Of a DNA stretch of 35,603 bases, positions 23,056 through 31,916 are shown one piece after another. A program made the position numbers and the translations under genes. The notes under the pieces are model-generated. The model had not been told where the DNA came from. It saw only the letters and a program-made list of their open reading frames with translations, and did not search any database. The first letter of the stretch is position 1; the number at the start of each line of letters is the position of its first letter. Source of the stretch: Clostridia bacterium (lineage in GTDB: Bacteria > Bacillota > Clostridia > Oscillospirales > CAG-272); contig JAFTRE010000018.1 of NCBI GenBank assembly GCA_017462385.1, positions 1 through 35,603 of the forward strand, read 5' to 3'.

Positions 23056-24528
23056 ATGGGTAGCAAAAAAGTTACGCGATGGATTTGTTTTACGGTTATG
23101 ATTATGACAGTCTTAATTCTCTTGCTAATTATTCCTGTTTCGGCAAACGAGGAACGAATGACAAATGACACCACAAGTAATGATGGCGTTGACAATTTAA
23201 GTACAACGAGCTTGACGGATTCAGATCAAATACTACCCGATGGGGTGTATAGAATATATAACTGGAGTTCGTTGCAAAGTCTTACAGTTGATTGATATGG
23301 AATATCTAATGGTACTAATGTTATATGTGAGTATGATATGATTTATGACTTTGATGAAATAATGGAGAAAAACTCACTATGGCTATTGACGCATTTATAT
23401 GATGATTTTTATACATTGAGACCTATACACAAGCCTAATTTTGCTCTCGACTATACTTCAACTAATGTTGATATATATAACATAGGTATCAATTATTCAT
23501 ATTCATTGACCAGCACGCAATGGAAAATATCGGAAGCATCAAACGGGGCAAGTTATATTATTCAAAACAATGGTTTGTCGAGCCGTACATTGGCACTTGA
23601 TTCGAGCAATGATAATGTGTACACGGCGTCGGAATATTCGGGATCTCCATATGAGCGTTGGGGATTGGAGAAACTTTCAGATTCAGAGACGGCATTGCTT
23701 GAAGGAATAATAGTGTATGGCGATTCTGCTGTTAAAATCGGCAATAGTACACAGCTTGTTGCAGGAGTTTTTTCAACGACTACATTAAATCAAGCTGTTA
23801 CTTATTCATCCAGTTATATATCTGCAACCGTAACATCTGCCGGTTATGTAACCGGAGTTAGTGAAGGACAGGTTATTATAGGTGTAACAAGCACAGCTGA
23901 TTCAACTGTTAGTGGAGTTGCTAAGGTTTCTGTTGTGTCTAATTTTAGGCAAAATGCAACGCTTATAGGTATACCGTCAAGTTTAGACGGAACACATGAC
24001 CATACTTCATATTTTAGTGATGTGTCATCATATATTCGTTTGCTTTACGGAATTAGTGCTAAGATATCAACATATACTAATATTACTGCGGCTGAGTATG
24101 CAGTTGGTTACATTGCTAATTCTGATATGACAATTTATCGTGGTCATGGAAAAGCCAATTATATAATCTTTGGAGATGATGAATTGTATTCACCTACAAT
24201 GAATAAAAATAATATAAGCGGTGGTGAAATGCGCATTTTTTCCAATTCGGATTTGATTTTATATTGCTGCTGCCTTTGCGGCGAGGGAGGTGCGACTGGA
24301 GATAATCTTGTTGTGGCTACATACAATGAGGGAGCAAAAAATGTTATTGGTTTTAAGATTGCGATATATTGTGATCAAGCAAATGAATGGGTGAAGGATT
24401 TTTTATCAAGATTATCGTGGTATGATGAGATAACATCGACTAATGTAAATAGTGTTTTGCTGGCAATGGCGAGCACCTATAGCGGTCAAACAGTAGCTCA
24501 TGGCAACATCTTGTATTTATATCAATAA
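23056..24528 (+). pseudogene. Secreted RICIN-BIG2-clan CD peptidase-like protein, interrupted by an in-frame TGA
   Basis: One frame of 490 sense codons with a single internal TGA at 23293-23295 (codon 80). The start has AAAGGAG upstream. A signal peptide covers residues 1-31 (hydrophobic core VMIMTVLILLLIIPVSA). A ricin-type lectin domain spans about 58-205 and contains the TGA, with matching sequence on both sides (GVYRIYNWSSLQSLTVD before, YGISNGTNVI after). A BIG2 Ig-like domain lies near 212-294. The C-terminal ~190 residues resemble CHAT/caspase-like clan CD peptidases: His364 in IYRGHG and cysteines 404-406 in LILYCCCLCG, followed by NEGAKNVIGF. Base composition is AT-rich, unlike neighbours. 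It is probably a recent nonsense pseudogene; the peptidase call is inference. Confidence 0.65.
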
Positions 24529-24557
24529 TAACCGTAAGTGGGGGAGGCATATTTATT

Positions 24558-25556
24558 ATGATGAAAAAAATATTATTGGGCATTGTTGCAATATTATTAA
24601 TTGGCGCAAACTTGATTGCTTGTTCGTTCGATAAATCGTTGAATGCTGCCGTACCAGGAAAAGTGGAATTGTGTGCTAATTCAAGCGATGTTATGGGATT
24701 GGCCGGATATAATTCCAATGTTGATGCCGATTCTATCAAGAAATTTAATGTGCTTGATGTACAAGTTGACGTTTTATATATACCGCCGGAGACGAAAACA
24801 TTGATATTTAAAGGTAAAACATATGAGACGTCATTTTTAATTTCAAAAAATTTGTTTATGCGTAATTACAGTTACGATGTTTATATGTACAAGAATCCTG
24901 AAACGGATGAAATGATGGAATTTCATGTTGTTAGCGGCACGAATGATGAAATAGTTGGATATAGGTATAATGTGTCAGTGTCCCAACTTACGAAAACCGC
25001 TTCGAAATCTGAAGATGAGTTGATACAAATTGCTACTGCGGCATTATCTGAATTTACAAATGCGAACTATTATAAAAATGTAAGCATCCAGTCATGGACA
25101 AACTATAATGTTTGGAAGGTGGAATTCTATAACACTATTGGAGATATTCGAGTAGCAGATTCATCTTATGTGGAGTTGACTATGGATGGTGAAGTTATTG
25201 CGGTTGAGGCGTTGCCCGAGCCTGCCATTCTTAAAGCAGCGCGATATTCAAAGCTTGACAGAGCACAGTTTGATGCGGCGCTTGAGACACAGATGGAGCA
25301 AGCCTATCCCGACTATTTACGTGATGATGCGGAAATGTTTTCCGATATCAAATATGATGGAACGAATATTCAATCATGCTGTATTACGCTTGATAATAAT
25401 GGTAATCCCATCGTAGTTTATTATGCCACGCCGAAATTGAAGTACGATATTTTGTATCGTGGCGATGCCGCGCAAGTATTACAGGAAAAAAGTATCGATG
25501 TTCACGAAACCGGTGTTTACGAGCCGCCTGTTTATGGCGTTATATATATTGAGTAA
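24558..25556 (+). CDS. Hypothetical lipoprotein of the AT-rich island
   Basis: A 332-residue predicted lipoprotein. A short basic start (MMKK), hydrophobic core and lipobox LIAC at residues 19-22 predict lipid anchoring on the outer face of the membrane. The rest is soluble, with two similar-looking modules containing YxV/F strands, perhaps PepSY-like or NTF2-like folds, but no named family was recognised. GGGGGAGG precedes tandem ATG codons at 24558 and 24561. It follows the RICIN-BIG2 gene by 29 bases and shares its AT-rich composition, so they probably moved and functioned together. Confidence 0.65.
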   Translation: MMKKILLGIVAILLIGANLIACSFDKSLNAAVPGKVELCANSSDVMGLAGYNSNVDADSIKKFNVLDVQVDVLYIPPETKTLIFKGKTYETSFLISKNLFMRNYSYDVYMYKNPETDEMMEFHVVSGTNDEIVGYRYNVSVSQLTKTASKSEDELIQIATAALSEFTNANYYKNVSIQSWTNYNVWKVEFYNTIGDIRVADSSYVELTMDGEVIAVEALPEPAILKAARYSKLDRAQFDAALETQMEQAYPDYLRDDAEMFSDIKYDGTNIQSCCITLDNNGNPIVVYYATPKLKYDILYRGDAAQVLQEKSIDVHETGVYEPPVYGVIYIE

Positions 25557-25564
25557 ATAAAAAA

Positions 25565-25610
25565 GTCCCCGCCAAGAATGGCTCTGATATGAGTCATTCT
25601 TGGCGGGGAC
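25565..25610. terminator. Bidirectional intrinsic terminator
   Basis: A 16-bp stem GTCCCCGCCAAGAATG/CATTCTTGGCGGGGAC with a 14-base loop. A-rich sequence on the left and T-rich on the right give U runs in both directions. It serves the convergent lipoprotein and pyk genes. Confidence 0.9.
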
Positions 25611-25621
25611 ATTTTTATTAA

Positions 25622-27037
25622 TTATTTGATGGTTTCAAACTTGATAAGGCTGGTATTTCCCGATTGACCGTTTGTAATGCCGCCCGTGATAACTATCTTG
25701 TCGCCCGAGGTGGCAAGTCCCGATCTGCGGGCACAGCTTGTCGCGTGATAGAACAGTACGTCGGTCGACTGGAACTCCTCGCTCATAATGGGAGTGACCG
25801 CCCAGGACAGTGCCAGCTTGCGCCACACCTTGGGTTCGGTGGTCATGCCGATGATGGGCTTGGGGGAGCGGAAACGAGATACCATGCGAGCGGTAGCGCC
25901 GCTGCGCGTGCAGACGACGATAAGCTTTGCGTCGATGTCGATGGACAGTGCGCAGGTCGAATGGGATATTGCATCGATATCGTTTTTGATCTTGAACTGT
26001 GCCGTGCGGAAGCGCTCCGCATAGTCTATATCGCGCTCCGCCTGCTCAGCAATGCGGGACATTGCGGCGACCGCCTCGACGGGGTACTGACCGATAGAGG
26101 TCTCGCCCGAAAGCATGATGGCGGAGGTGCCGTCGTAAACGGCATTGGCAACGTCGGATATCTCGGCACGGGTGGGGCGAGGTTTGGAGATCATAGACTC
26201 CAGCATCTCGGTCGCAGTTATGGTACGCTTGCCGCGGAAACGGCAGGTCGTGATTATGTGCTTTTGGATGGCGGGCAATTTTTCGAAGGGAATCTCAACG
26301 CCCATGTCGCCGCGGGCGATCATGATGCCATCCGAGGCGTCGATTATAGCCTCTATGTTCTCAACACCGGCGCTGTTTTCGATCTTGGCTATAAGGTCTA
26401 TTTCCTCACCGCCGTTTGCGTTGACAAACCTGCGTATATCATTAATATCTTGGGGGGACGAGACAAAGGAACAGGCTATGAAGTCGACATCATTCTCAAT
26501 TCCGAACAGCAGGTCGGACTTGTCCTGCTCGCTGAGAAATGTCTGGTGCAACACCTTGCCTGGAAAGCTCATGCTCTTGCGATTGGATATCTCGCCGCCG
26601 ATGACGACCTCGGTGAGTATTTCGGTGTCGGTTGTGGAGAGAACGCGGAAAGCGGTCAGACCGTTGTTGAGCAGAATGCTGTCGCCCTTACTGAGTTCGC
26701 GTGGAAGATTTTCATAGGACACGGCAACACGGGTCTCGTCGCCGATTATCTGCTCGGTAGTGAAAGTGAATTTATCGCCCTCGCGGAGCATTATCTTTCC
26801 GTCCTTGAAAGTACGTATGCGGTACTCCGGTCCCTTTGTGTCAAGCATGATGGCAACGGGAAGGCCAAGTCTGTCGCGGACGCGCTTGACAGTGTCCATC
26901 ATTTTTCTATGTTCTTCATGCGTGCCATGAGAAAAGTTAAAGCGTGCAACATTCATGCCAGCTTTTATCATGCCCTCGAGCACAGACTCGTCGACACAAG
27001 CGGGACCTATTGTACAGATTATTTTTGTTTTTTTCAT
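25622..27037 (-). CDS. pyk: Pyruvate kinase
   Basis: A 471-residue pyruvate kinase, which makes pyruvate and ATP from phosphoenolpyruvate and ADP. Motifs are KIICTIGPAC at the start, NVARFNFSHGTHEEH, VAIMLDTKGPE, the catalytic lysine in DLIAKIENSAG, the metal-binding IARGDMGVEIP, and the signature TATEMLESMISKPRPTRAE. The length is that of the core enzyme without the extra C-terminal PEP-utiliser domain seen in Bacillus. One unusual spot is LNNGLTAF where LIDDG is common. GGGAG precedes the start. Its last ~20 codons are duplicated at 22854-22916, on the far side of the AT-rich island. Confidence 0.96.
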   Translation of the reverse strand: MKKTKIICTIGPACVDESVLEGMIKAGMNVARFNFSHGTHEEHRKMMDTVKRVRDRLGLPVAIMLDTKGPEYRIRTFKDGKIMLREGDKFTFTTEQIIGDETRVAVSYENLPRELSKGDSILLNNGLTAFRVLSTTDTEILTEVVIGGEISNRKSMSFPGKVLHQTFLSEQDKSDLLFGIENDVDFIACSFVSSPQDINDIRRFVNANGGEEIDLIAKIENSAGVENIEAIIDASDGIMIARGDMGVEIPFEKLPAIQKHIITTCRFRGKRTITATEMLESMISKPRPTRAEISDVANAVYDGTSAIMLSGETSIGQYPVEAVAAMSRIAEQAERDIDYAERFRTAQFKIKNDIDAISHSTCALSIDIDAKLIVVCTRSGATARMVSRFRSPKPIIGMTTEPKVWRKLALSWAVTPIMSEEFQSTDVLFYHATSCARRSGLATSGDKIVITGGITNGQSGNTSLIKFETIK

Positions 27038-27079
27038 TATATATCAACTCCCGTTCTGTAAAAAACCAAATTCAAATTT

Positions 27080-27108
27080 ATTATATCATAAAAGATGGGG
27101 AAAATCAA
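27080..27108 (-). promoter_or_regulatory. SigA-type promoter for pyk
   Basis: On the reverse strand TTGATT (27103-27108), 17-base spacer, TATAAT (27080-27085), about 43 bases before the pyk ATG. Confidence 0.75.
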
Positions 27109-27158
27109 CCTAAAAAATTGGTTTTTTGAACAAAAAAGCAAATAAAGCTCGATATAAA

Positions 27159-27193
27159 ATTCCCGCCGCAGATGTTTTGTCTGCAGCGGGAAT
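27159..27193 (-). terminator. Intrinsic terminator of trpS
   Basis: On the reverse strand ATTCCCGCTGCAGA pairs with TCTGCGGCGGGAAT (one T-G pair) across a seven-base loop, starting three bases after the trpS stop and followed by a short U-rich stretch. Confidence 0.8.
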
Positions 27194-27195
27194 CT

Positions 27196-28191
27196 TTATA
27201 TGATAAATCCAAGCTTTTTCTTGACCTTTGACAGCGTTTTGCGGGCGTAATATGCCGCTTCGTCTGCGCCTTTTTTCATTTGTGCTTCGAGATATGCCTT
27301 GTCTGCGCAAAGCTTCTTGAATTCAGCCTGAACGGGGGCGAGCTGATCTGCGCATGTCTCGCCGACGGCAAGCTTGAAGTCGCCGTAACCGCGTCCCTCG
27401 AATTCGCGCTCTATTTCCTCCATGCTCTTGCCCGTGAAGGCGGCGTAGATCGTCATGAGGTTGTTGATGCCGTCCTTGCCCTCGGCAAAGCGGACGCAGG
27501 TGTCCGAGTCGGTGACGGCGCGGCGGAATTTGCGGATAATGGTATCGCGGTCGTCCAGAATGCGTACGACGGCGTTTTCGTTTTCGTCCGATTTACTCAT
27601 TTTCTTGGTTGGGTCTGCCAGCGACATTATTTTTGCACCGGCTTGAGGCATGATGGGCTCGGGAACGGTAAACAGGTCGGGATATATCTGATTGATGCGT
27701 TCGGCAATGTTACGGGTCAACTCAACGTGTTGCTTTTGGTCAGCGCCGATCGGCACGACATCGGTTTGATACAGCAGAATGTCAGCCGCCATAAGTGCGG
27801 GATATGTAAACAGTCCCGCGTTGATATTGTCGGCGTGGCGCGCACTCTTGTCCTTGAACTGTGTCATGCGGGAAAGCTCTCCGAACATGGTGAAGCAGTT
27901 GAGAATCCATGCAAGCTCTGCGTGTGCGGGGACATGCGACTGGACATAAAGCGTGTTTTTGTCGGGGTCAAGTCCGCAGGCGATGTAAAGCGCCAGCGTT
28001 TCGGAGGTGCGACGGCGCAGCTCGGCGGGGACTTGACGCACGGTTATGGCGTGCATATCCACGACGCAGTAAAAACATTTGTAATTTTCGGTGTAATAGG
28101 GGAAGTTTTTAAGTGCCCCCAGATAGTTGCCTATAGTGAGGTTTCCGCTGGGCTGAATGCCCGAAAAGGACACCTTGCGATCGTTTAACAT
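27196..28191 (-). CDS. trpS: Tryptophanyl-tRNA synthetase
   Basis: A 331-residue class I synthetase that charges tRNA-Trp. The HIGH-type motif lies in SGIQPSGNLTIGNYLGAL near residues 9-26, the tryptophan pocket in LLYQTDVVPIGADQKQHVE near 138, and the KMSKS loop in PTKKMSKSDENEN near 191-203. Length and architecture are standard. AAAGGAAA precedes the ATG. It lies 36 bases downstream of the YitT-family gene and may be the last gene of a unit that starts at the FAD oxidoreductase promoter. No T-box precedes it here. Confidence 0.96.
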   Translation of the reverse strand: MLNDRKVSFSGIQPSGNLTIGNYLGALKNFPYYTENYKCFYCVVDMHAITVRQVPAELRRRTSETLALYIACGLDPDKNTLYVQSHVPAHAELAWILNCFTMFGELSRMTQFKDKSARHADNINAGLFTYPALMAADILLYQTDVVPIGADQKQHVELTRNIAERINQIYPDLFTVPEPIMPQAGAKIMSLADPTKKMSKSDENENAVVRILDDRDTIIRKFRRAVTDSDTCVRFAEGKDGINNLMTIYAAFTGKSMEEIEREFEGRGYGDFKLAVGETCADQLAPVQAEFKKLCADKAYLEAQMKKGADEAAYYARKTLSKVKKKLGFII

Positions 28192-28227
28192 ATTTATATT
28201 TCCTTTCAGATTTTTGACTATGCTGTA

Positions 28228-29106
28228 TCAGAGGTCGGTGGCGCGATAGTTTTTGAAGCCCTCGCCGAATATTTCCTGCGCGGAGGAGACAATCATAAAC
28301 GCCATGTCGTCCACCTCGGTGACTATCTCGCGAATCTTGGGAAAGGTCTGCTTGTGCGCGGCACACATCAAGACTTTCTTGTTCTTGCCTGTATATGCGC
28401 CCTCACCGTCGAGATATGTCACACCGAGATCGAGCTGACGAAGCAGTCGCTCTGCGATATCGTCCGAGCAATCGCTGATGATATAGACCAATTTTGCACC
28501 GTCCGTGCCATAAAGCACGAGGTCGAGCACGCGGGTGCTGATGACCAGCGATAGCGCGGCATAAAGCGCTACCCTGATATCGCGGAATACGATGGCGGAT
28601 GCCGCTATGACGACCGAGTCGACGATGAGAAACACGGTCCCGGTTTTGACGTGCTTGTATTTAAGGCGAAGAAATTTTGTGATTATGTCCGAGCCACCCG
28701 TGGTGCCTCCTCCGCGCAGGACCAGCCCCAGACCGAGGGCAAGAAGTGCACCGCCGGCAAGCGCGGCGAGCAGCACATCATCGGTGATGGGCAGGTAGTC
28801 TGCGGCAAAGCGGTTGAGCAGACTGACAAGGCCGGAGGAGAGCAGGGTGGAGTAGACTGTGGAAAACAGAAAGCCTTTGCCGAATTTTACGAGCCCCGCA
28901 ATGAGCAGAGGAATGTTTAGAATTATGATAACAATACCGGTGTCGATTTGACTGACGGTATGGTTTATCATGACTGCGATGCCTGAAATGCCGCCCGGTA
29001 CCAGTCGGTTGGGATCGAGAAAACAGGACAGGGCAACGGCATACAGTACGCAACCTACAGTCATAAGCGAGAAATTTTTGATATTATTTGCGGCAGTTTT
29101 AGTCAT
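28228..29106 (-). CDS. YitT-family membrane protein (DUF161/DUF2179)
   Basis: A 292-residue protein with about five membrane segments in the first ~200 residues, including the family motifs LDPNRLVPGGISGIAVMIN near 30 and RGGGTTGGSDIITKFLRLKY near 130. A cytosolic DUF2179 domain follows (VYIISDCSDDIAERLLRQLD, ending VDDMAFMIVSSAQEIFGEGF). YitT proteins are widespread in Firmicutes; their transport substrate is not firmly known. GAGGT precedes the start. It lies 38 bases after the aminotransferase gene and 36 before trpS, so the three are probably co-transcribed. Confidence 0.9.
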   Translation of the reverse strand: MTKTAANNIKNFSLMTVGCVLYAVALSCFLDPNRLVPGGISGIAVMINHTVSQIDTGIVIIILNIPLLIAGLVKFGKGFLFSTVYSTLLSSGLVSLLNRFAADYLPITDDVLLAALAGGALLALGLGLVLRGGGTTGGSDIITKFLRLKYKHVKTGTVFLIVDSVVIAASAIVFRDIRVALYAALSLVISTRVLDLVLYGTDGAKLVYIISDCSDDIAERLLRQLDLGVTYLDGEGAYTGKNKKVLMCAAHKQTFPKIREIVTEVDDMAFMIVSSAQEIFGEGFKNYRATDL

Positions 29107-29144
29107 TTGTGAACCTCATTGCCGCACTTCCCGGCGGCTGTGTT

Positions 29145-30356
29145 TTATATATTAAACTCGCGAGCCGTCTCGCCCAGGCGTCGACAGCCCTCAACTATTT
29201 GGTCGTCAGTGGGGGTGGAATAATTGAGGCGCACTGAACGAGAAGGCGCGTCGGGATCGCAGTTAAAGGTGGTTCCGGGGACAACGGCGACCTTTTTCTC
29301 AAGGGCTTTTTTGACGAACGCGTTCATGTCTACGCCCTCGGGCAGTGTGCACCAGACGAACAGCCCGCCTTCGGGACGGGTGAATTTAAAGCTCTTGGGC
29401 ATGCATTCCTCCAGCGTTGAGATCATGAGCGAGCACTTGCGGCGATAGATCGCACGAATCTTTTCGATGTGAGCGTCGAGGTCGCACTCGGTAATAAAGC
29501 GATGGCACAGCATCTGGAAAAAGATATTTGTGTGCACGTCCTCGGACTGCTTTGCAACCACCATTTTTTGAACTATCTCGTCGGGAGCGGTGACGTAACC
29601 GACGCGCATTCCCGCCGAAAGTATTTTTGAGAAGGAGGAGCAGTATATGACAAGTCCTTCTGTGTCGAGCGACTTGACGGTGGGTATCTCCTCGCCTGCA
29701 AAGCGAAGCTCGCCGTAGGGGTTGTCCTCAAAAATGAGTATACCGTATTTTTTGGCTATTTCATATATTTTTATACGTTTTTCGAGCGAAGTTGAGGTGC
29801 CCGCGGGGTTCTGGAAGGTGGGGATGAGGTATATCATGCGGGCGTTGGGGGTCGACTTGATGGTTTGCTCCAGCGCGTCGGTGTCTATTCCGTCATCAAG
29901 CAACGGCACGCCGACTGTCTTTGCTCCGCAGGAGCGGAAGGCGTTGAGGCCGCCGATAAAGGTTGGGTTTTCGCAGATAACAACATCGCCCTCGTTGCAC
30001 AGCACTTTGCAGGCAAGCTCGATGCCCTGATTGCCGCCCGACACGATGACGGTGGTGTCATCATATTTGTCGCCCTCGGCGGCGCTTTTGCCGATGTTGA
30101 ACTTTTGCTTGAGGCGTTTTGCAACGGCTTGGCGAAGCGGTGCGTATCCGTCGGTGACGCTGTATTGCAGAGCGGAGGTTGCGGAGGTGGCGAAGATGTC
30201 GGCGGAGAGTCGAGCCAGGTCATCAACGGGGAAGGACTCAGGCGCGGGGTTGCCGGCTGCAAACGAAATGATGTTGGGGTCCGTCAGACTTTTAAACATT
30301 TCGCGAATGGCGCTGGGCTTGAGGCTTGCTATCTTATTGGAAAAAGTGTAGTTCAT
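29145..30356 (-). CDS. PLP-dependent aminotransferase (LysN/MocR-type class I/II)
   Basis: A 403-residue fold-type I aminotransferase. Motifs are FAAGNPAPESFPVDDL near 33, LQYSVTDGYAPLRQAVAKRL near 63-82, IYLIPTFQNPAGTSTSLEKR near 170, a pocket Tyr and Asp in FEDNPYGELRF near 205, the PLP lysine in SSFSKILSAGMRVGY near 235, and a C-terminal RLNYS arginine for the substrate carboxylate. It resembles 2-aminoadipate transaminases and the catalytic half of MocR regulators but lacks the GntR DNA-binding domain. Substrates are probably aromatic or branched amino acids. AGGAG precedes the start. Confidence 0.88.
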   Translation of the reverse strand: MNYTFSNKIASLKPSAIREMFKSLTDPNIISFAAGNPAPESFPVDDLARLSADIFATSATSALQYSVTDGYAPLRQAVAKRLKQKFNIGKSAAEGDKYDDTTVIVSGGNQGIELACKVLCNEGDVVICENPTFIGGLNAFRSCGAKTVGVPLLDDGIDTDALEQTIKSTPNARMIYLIPTFQNPAGTSTSLEKRIKIYEIAKKYGILIFEDNPYGELRFAGEEIPTVKSLDTEGLVIYCSSFSKILSAGMRVGYVTAPDEIVQKMVVAKQSEDVHTNIFFQMLCHRFITECDLDAHIEKIRAIYRRKCSLMISTLEECMPKSFKFTRPEGGLFVWCTLPEGVDMNAFVKKALEKKVAVVPGTTFNCDPDAPSRSVRLNYSTPTDDQIVEGCRRLGETAREFNI

Positions 30357-30413
30357 GTTTCAATAAACTCCTGCGTGTTACATGCAATAAATTTTGTATT
30401 TGTGATGTTAAAA

Positions 30414-31739
30414 TCAGTCAAACAATTTGGCGCCGAGGGATAGGAGGCGCTGCTGTACAGGTTTTGCCCCGAGCGCACGAGGCGTTGTTTTGCCTGCTGA
30501 AGCGAGTGCCGCGGCAACACCTGCCGCCTCGCCCATTGCCATGCAGATGGCCATTACGCGGTAGGAGGCGTGTGCGCGGTGAGAGCCCGAAATGCAACGT
30601 CCCGCCGTCAGCAGTCCCTCAATGCCGACGGGCAGCAGTGCGCCGTAGGGAATATCGTAGGGTTGGGCGGGCTGGGCAAAGCCCTCTGCTTGACCGCCGC
30701 CCGCGGGATTATGTATATCGATAAGAAACCAGGCGTTATGAACAATCACGTCGGGCGAATGAAGCCCCTGCTCGACATATTCGTCGGTAACCGTGTCGTC
30801 GCCCTTGACGCGGCGCGTCTCGCGGACGCCAAGCGTCGTGCCCGAGCTTTTTATGTAGCAGTTTTCATAGCCGGGGACGTATTTGACCAAAAAGTCGTAA
30901 CATATCTCTATCTGTCTGCGAAGCTCGACCTCGGCATCAAACTTGGCGGCGGGGTCAAGCGCGTCGATATCATTTATCTGAGTGGCATTGACCGAGCGTT
31001 CACCTGCCGTGCCCGTGCGGTGCAGACGTACGATATGAACATTGGAGGGCAACACGCCGTCGGCGCACATACGTTTGCACAGCGCGCGGTATTCCTCGCC
31101 CGACGGCAATTTTACGGGGTCTGAGCCGCCCCAGGCGGAAATTGCGACCGACTCGTCAACGCCGTTGACCATAAATTCAAGTGTGCAGGGCTGGACTTTG
31201 CCATCTCCATCGCGTCCGATGGAGATCTCGGCGCCTGCGAGGGCGGACACTGTGCCGTCGCCCGTGGCGTCTATGATGACATTGCCATGCAATGCAAAAA
31301 GTCCGCAGGGCGCGCCTGCAAGTACCAGGCCGCGCAGACGGTTTTCGTCCTTAATAACGTCGGCGACGGTCGTGCAGAGAAACACATCAACGCCCGCGTC
31401 GGCGACGAATTTTGTCAGCTTTATTTTTGCCTCTTCGGGATTGAGCGGCATTTCGCGACCATTGCGGGTGATAACGCCTGCCTTGTCGCGCGTGGTGCCG
31501 CTGAGCAGCTTGACGATCTCGTCGTACATAGTGCCCTCGGCGACCGAGCCGAGCAGGGGAGAGACGTGACCGACGGTCAGATTTCCGCCGATAGCGCCGG
31601 CGGATTCGATGAGCGCGACATGCGCACCCTCACGTGCTGCGGCAACCGCCGCGCATATGCCCGCGGGACCCGAGCCCGCGACGATGACGTCATATTCGGA
31701 GCGTACCGGAACAGCTCTGCTATAATTAAATGTTGGCAT
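30414..31739 (-). CDS. FAD-dependent oxidoreductase
   Basis: A 441-residue flavoprotein. The dinucleotide fold is clear at the N-terminus (YDVIVAGSGPAGICAAVAAA, then an acidic residue at the end of beta-2), followed by GGNLTVGHVSPLLG and a late FAD-contact region GLLTAGRCISGSHRAHASYR near 385-404. This fits the FAD_oxidored type (PF12831). The substrate is unknown. There is no signal peptide. The chosen start 31739 (MPTFNYSRAV) has GGAG upstream and its own consensus promoter; the longer frame to 32012 runs through that promoter and into the divergent AraC gene. The divergent AraC-type gene is its likely regulator. Confidence 0.85.
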   Translation of the reverse strand: MPTFNYSRAVPVRSEYDVIVAGSGPAGICAAVAAAREGAHVALIESAGAIGGNLTVGHVSPLLGSVAEGTMYDEIVKLLSGTTRDKAGVITRNGREMPLNPEEAKIKLTKFVADAGVDVFLCTTVADVIKDENRLRGLVLAGAPCGLFALHGNVIIDATGDGTVSALAGAEISIGRDGDGKVQPCTLEFMVNGVDESVAISAWGGSDPVKLPSGEEYRALCKRMCADGVLPSNVHIVRLHRTGTAGERSVNATQINDIDALDPAAKFDAEVELRRQIEICYDFLVKYVPGYENCYIKSSGTTLGVRETRRVKGDDTVTDEYVEQGLHSPDVIVHNAWFLIDIHNPAGGGQAEGFAQPAQPYDIPYGALLPVGIEGLLTAGRCISGSHRAHASYRVMAICMAMGEAAGVAAALASAGKTTPRALGAKPVQQRLLSLGAKLFD

Positions 31740-31770
31740 TTCAATAGTACTCCATTTTATTATTAATGAA

Positions 31771-31799
31771 ATTATAGCACTTACGGTGCGAATTGTCAA
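31771..31799 (-). promoter_or_regulatory. Consensus SigA promoter for the FAD oxidoreductase gene
   Basis: On the reverse strand TTGACA (31794-31799), 17-base spacer, TATAAT (31771-31776). The spacer contains a small inverted repeat, GCAC and GTGC separated by five bases, which could be an operator. Confidence 0.9.
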
Positions 31800-31853
31800 C
31801 GGTATATGAATATTTGGTTTTTGTTTGATGTAAAAAAACAGTACAAAAAACAC

Positions 31854-31882
31854 TTGACTTTTCGACAATTTTGTGGTATAAA
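31854..31882 (+). promoter_or_regulatory. SigA-type promoter for the AraC-family gene
   Basis: TTGACT (31854-31859), 17-base spacer, TATAAA (31877-31882), about 35 bases before the ATG. Confidence 0.75.
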
Positions 31883-31916
31883 GACTTTTGAAAAAACAAA
31901 AAAGGATTGATATTGC

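Noticed and set aside
23293-23295. Reading TGA as a sense codon in the RICIN-BIG2 gene
   Set aside because: TGA ends several intact genes here (for example recX at 8549-8551, the ATPase at 9421-9423 and the FAD oxidoreductase at 30414-30416), so a genome-wide reassignment is unlikely. No selenocysteine-type context was evident.
25664-27061. Long open frame of 465 codons opposite pyk
   Set aside because: It is antisense to an intact pyruvate kinase gene with all motifs and shows no recognisable protein family.
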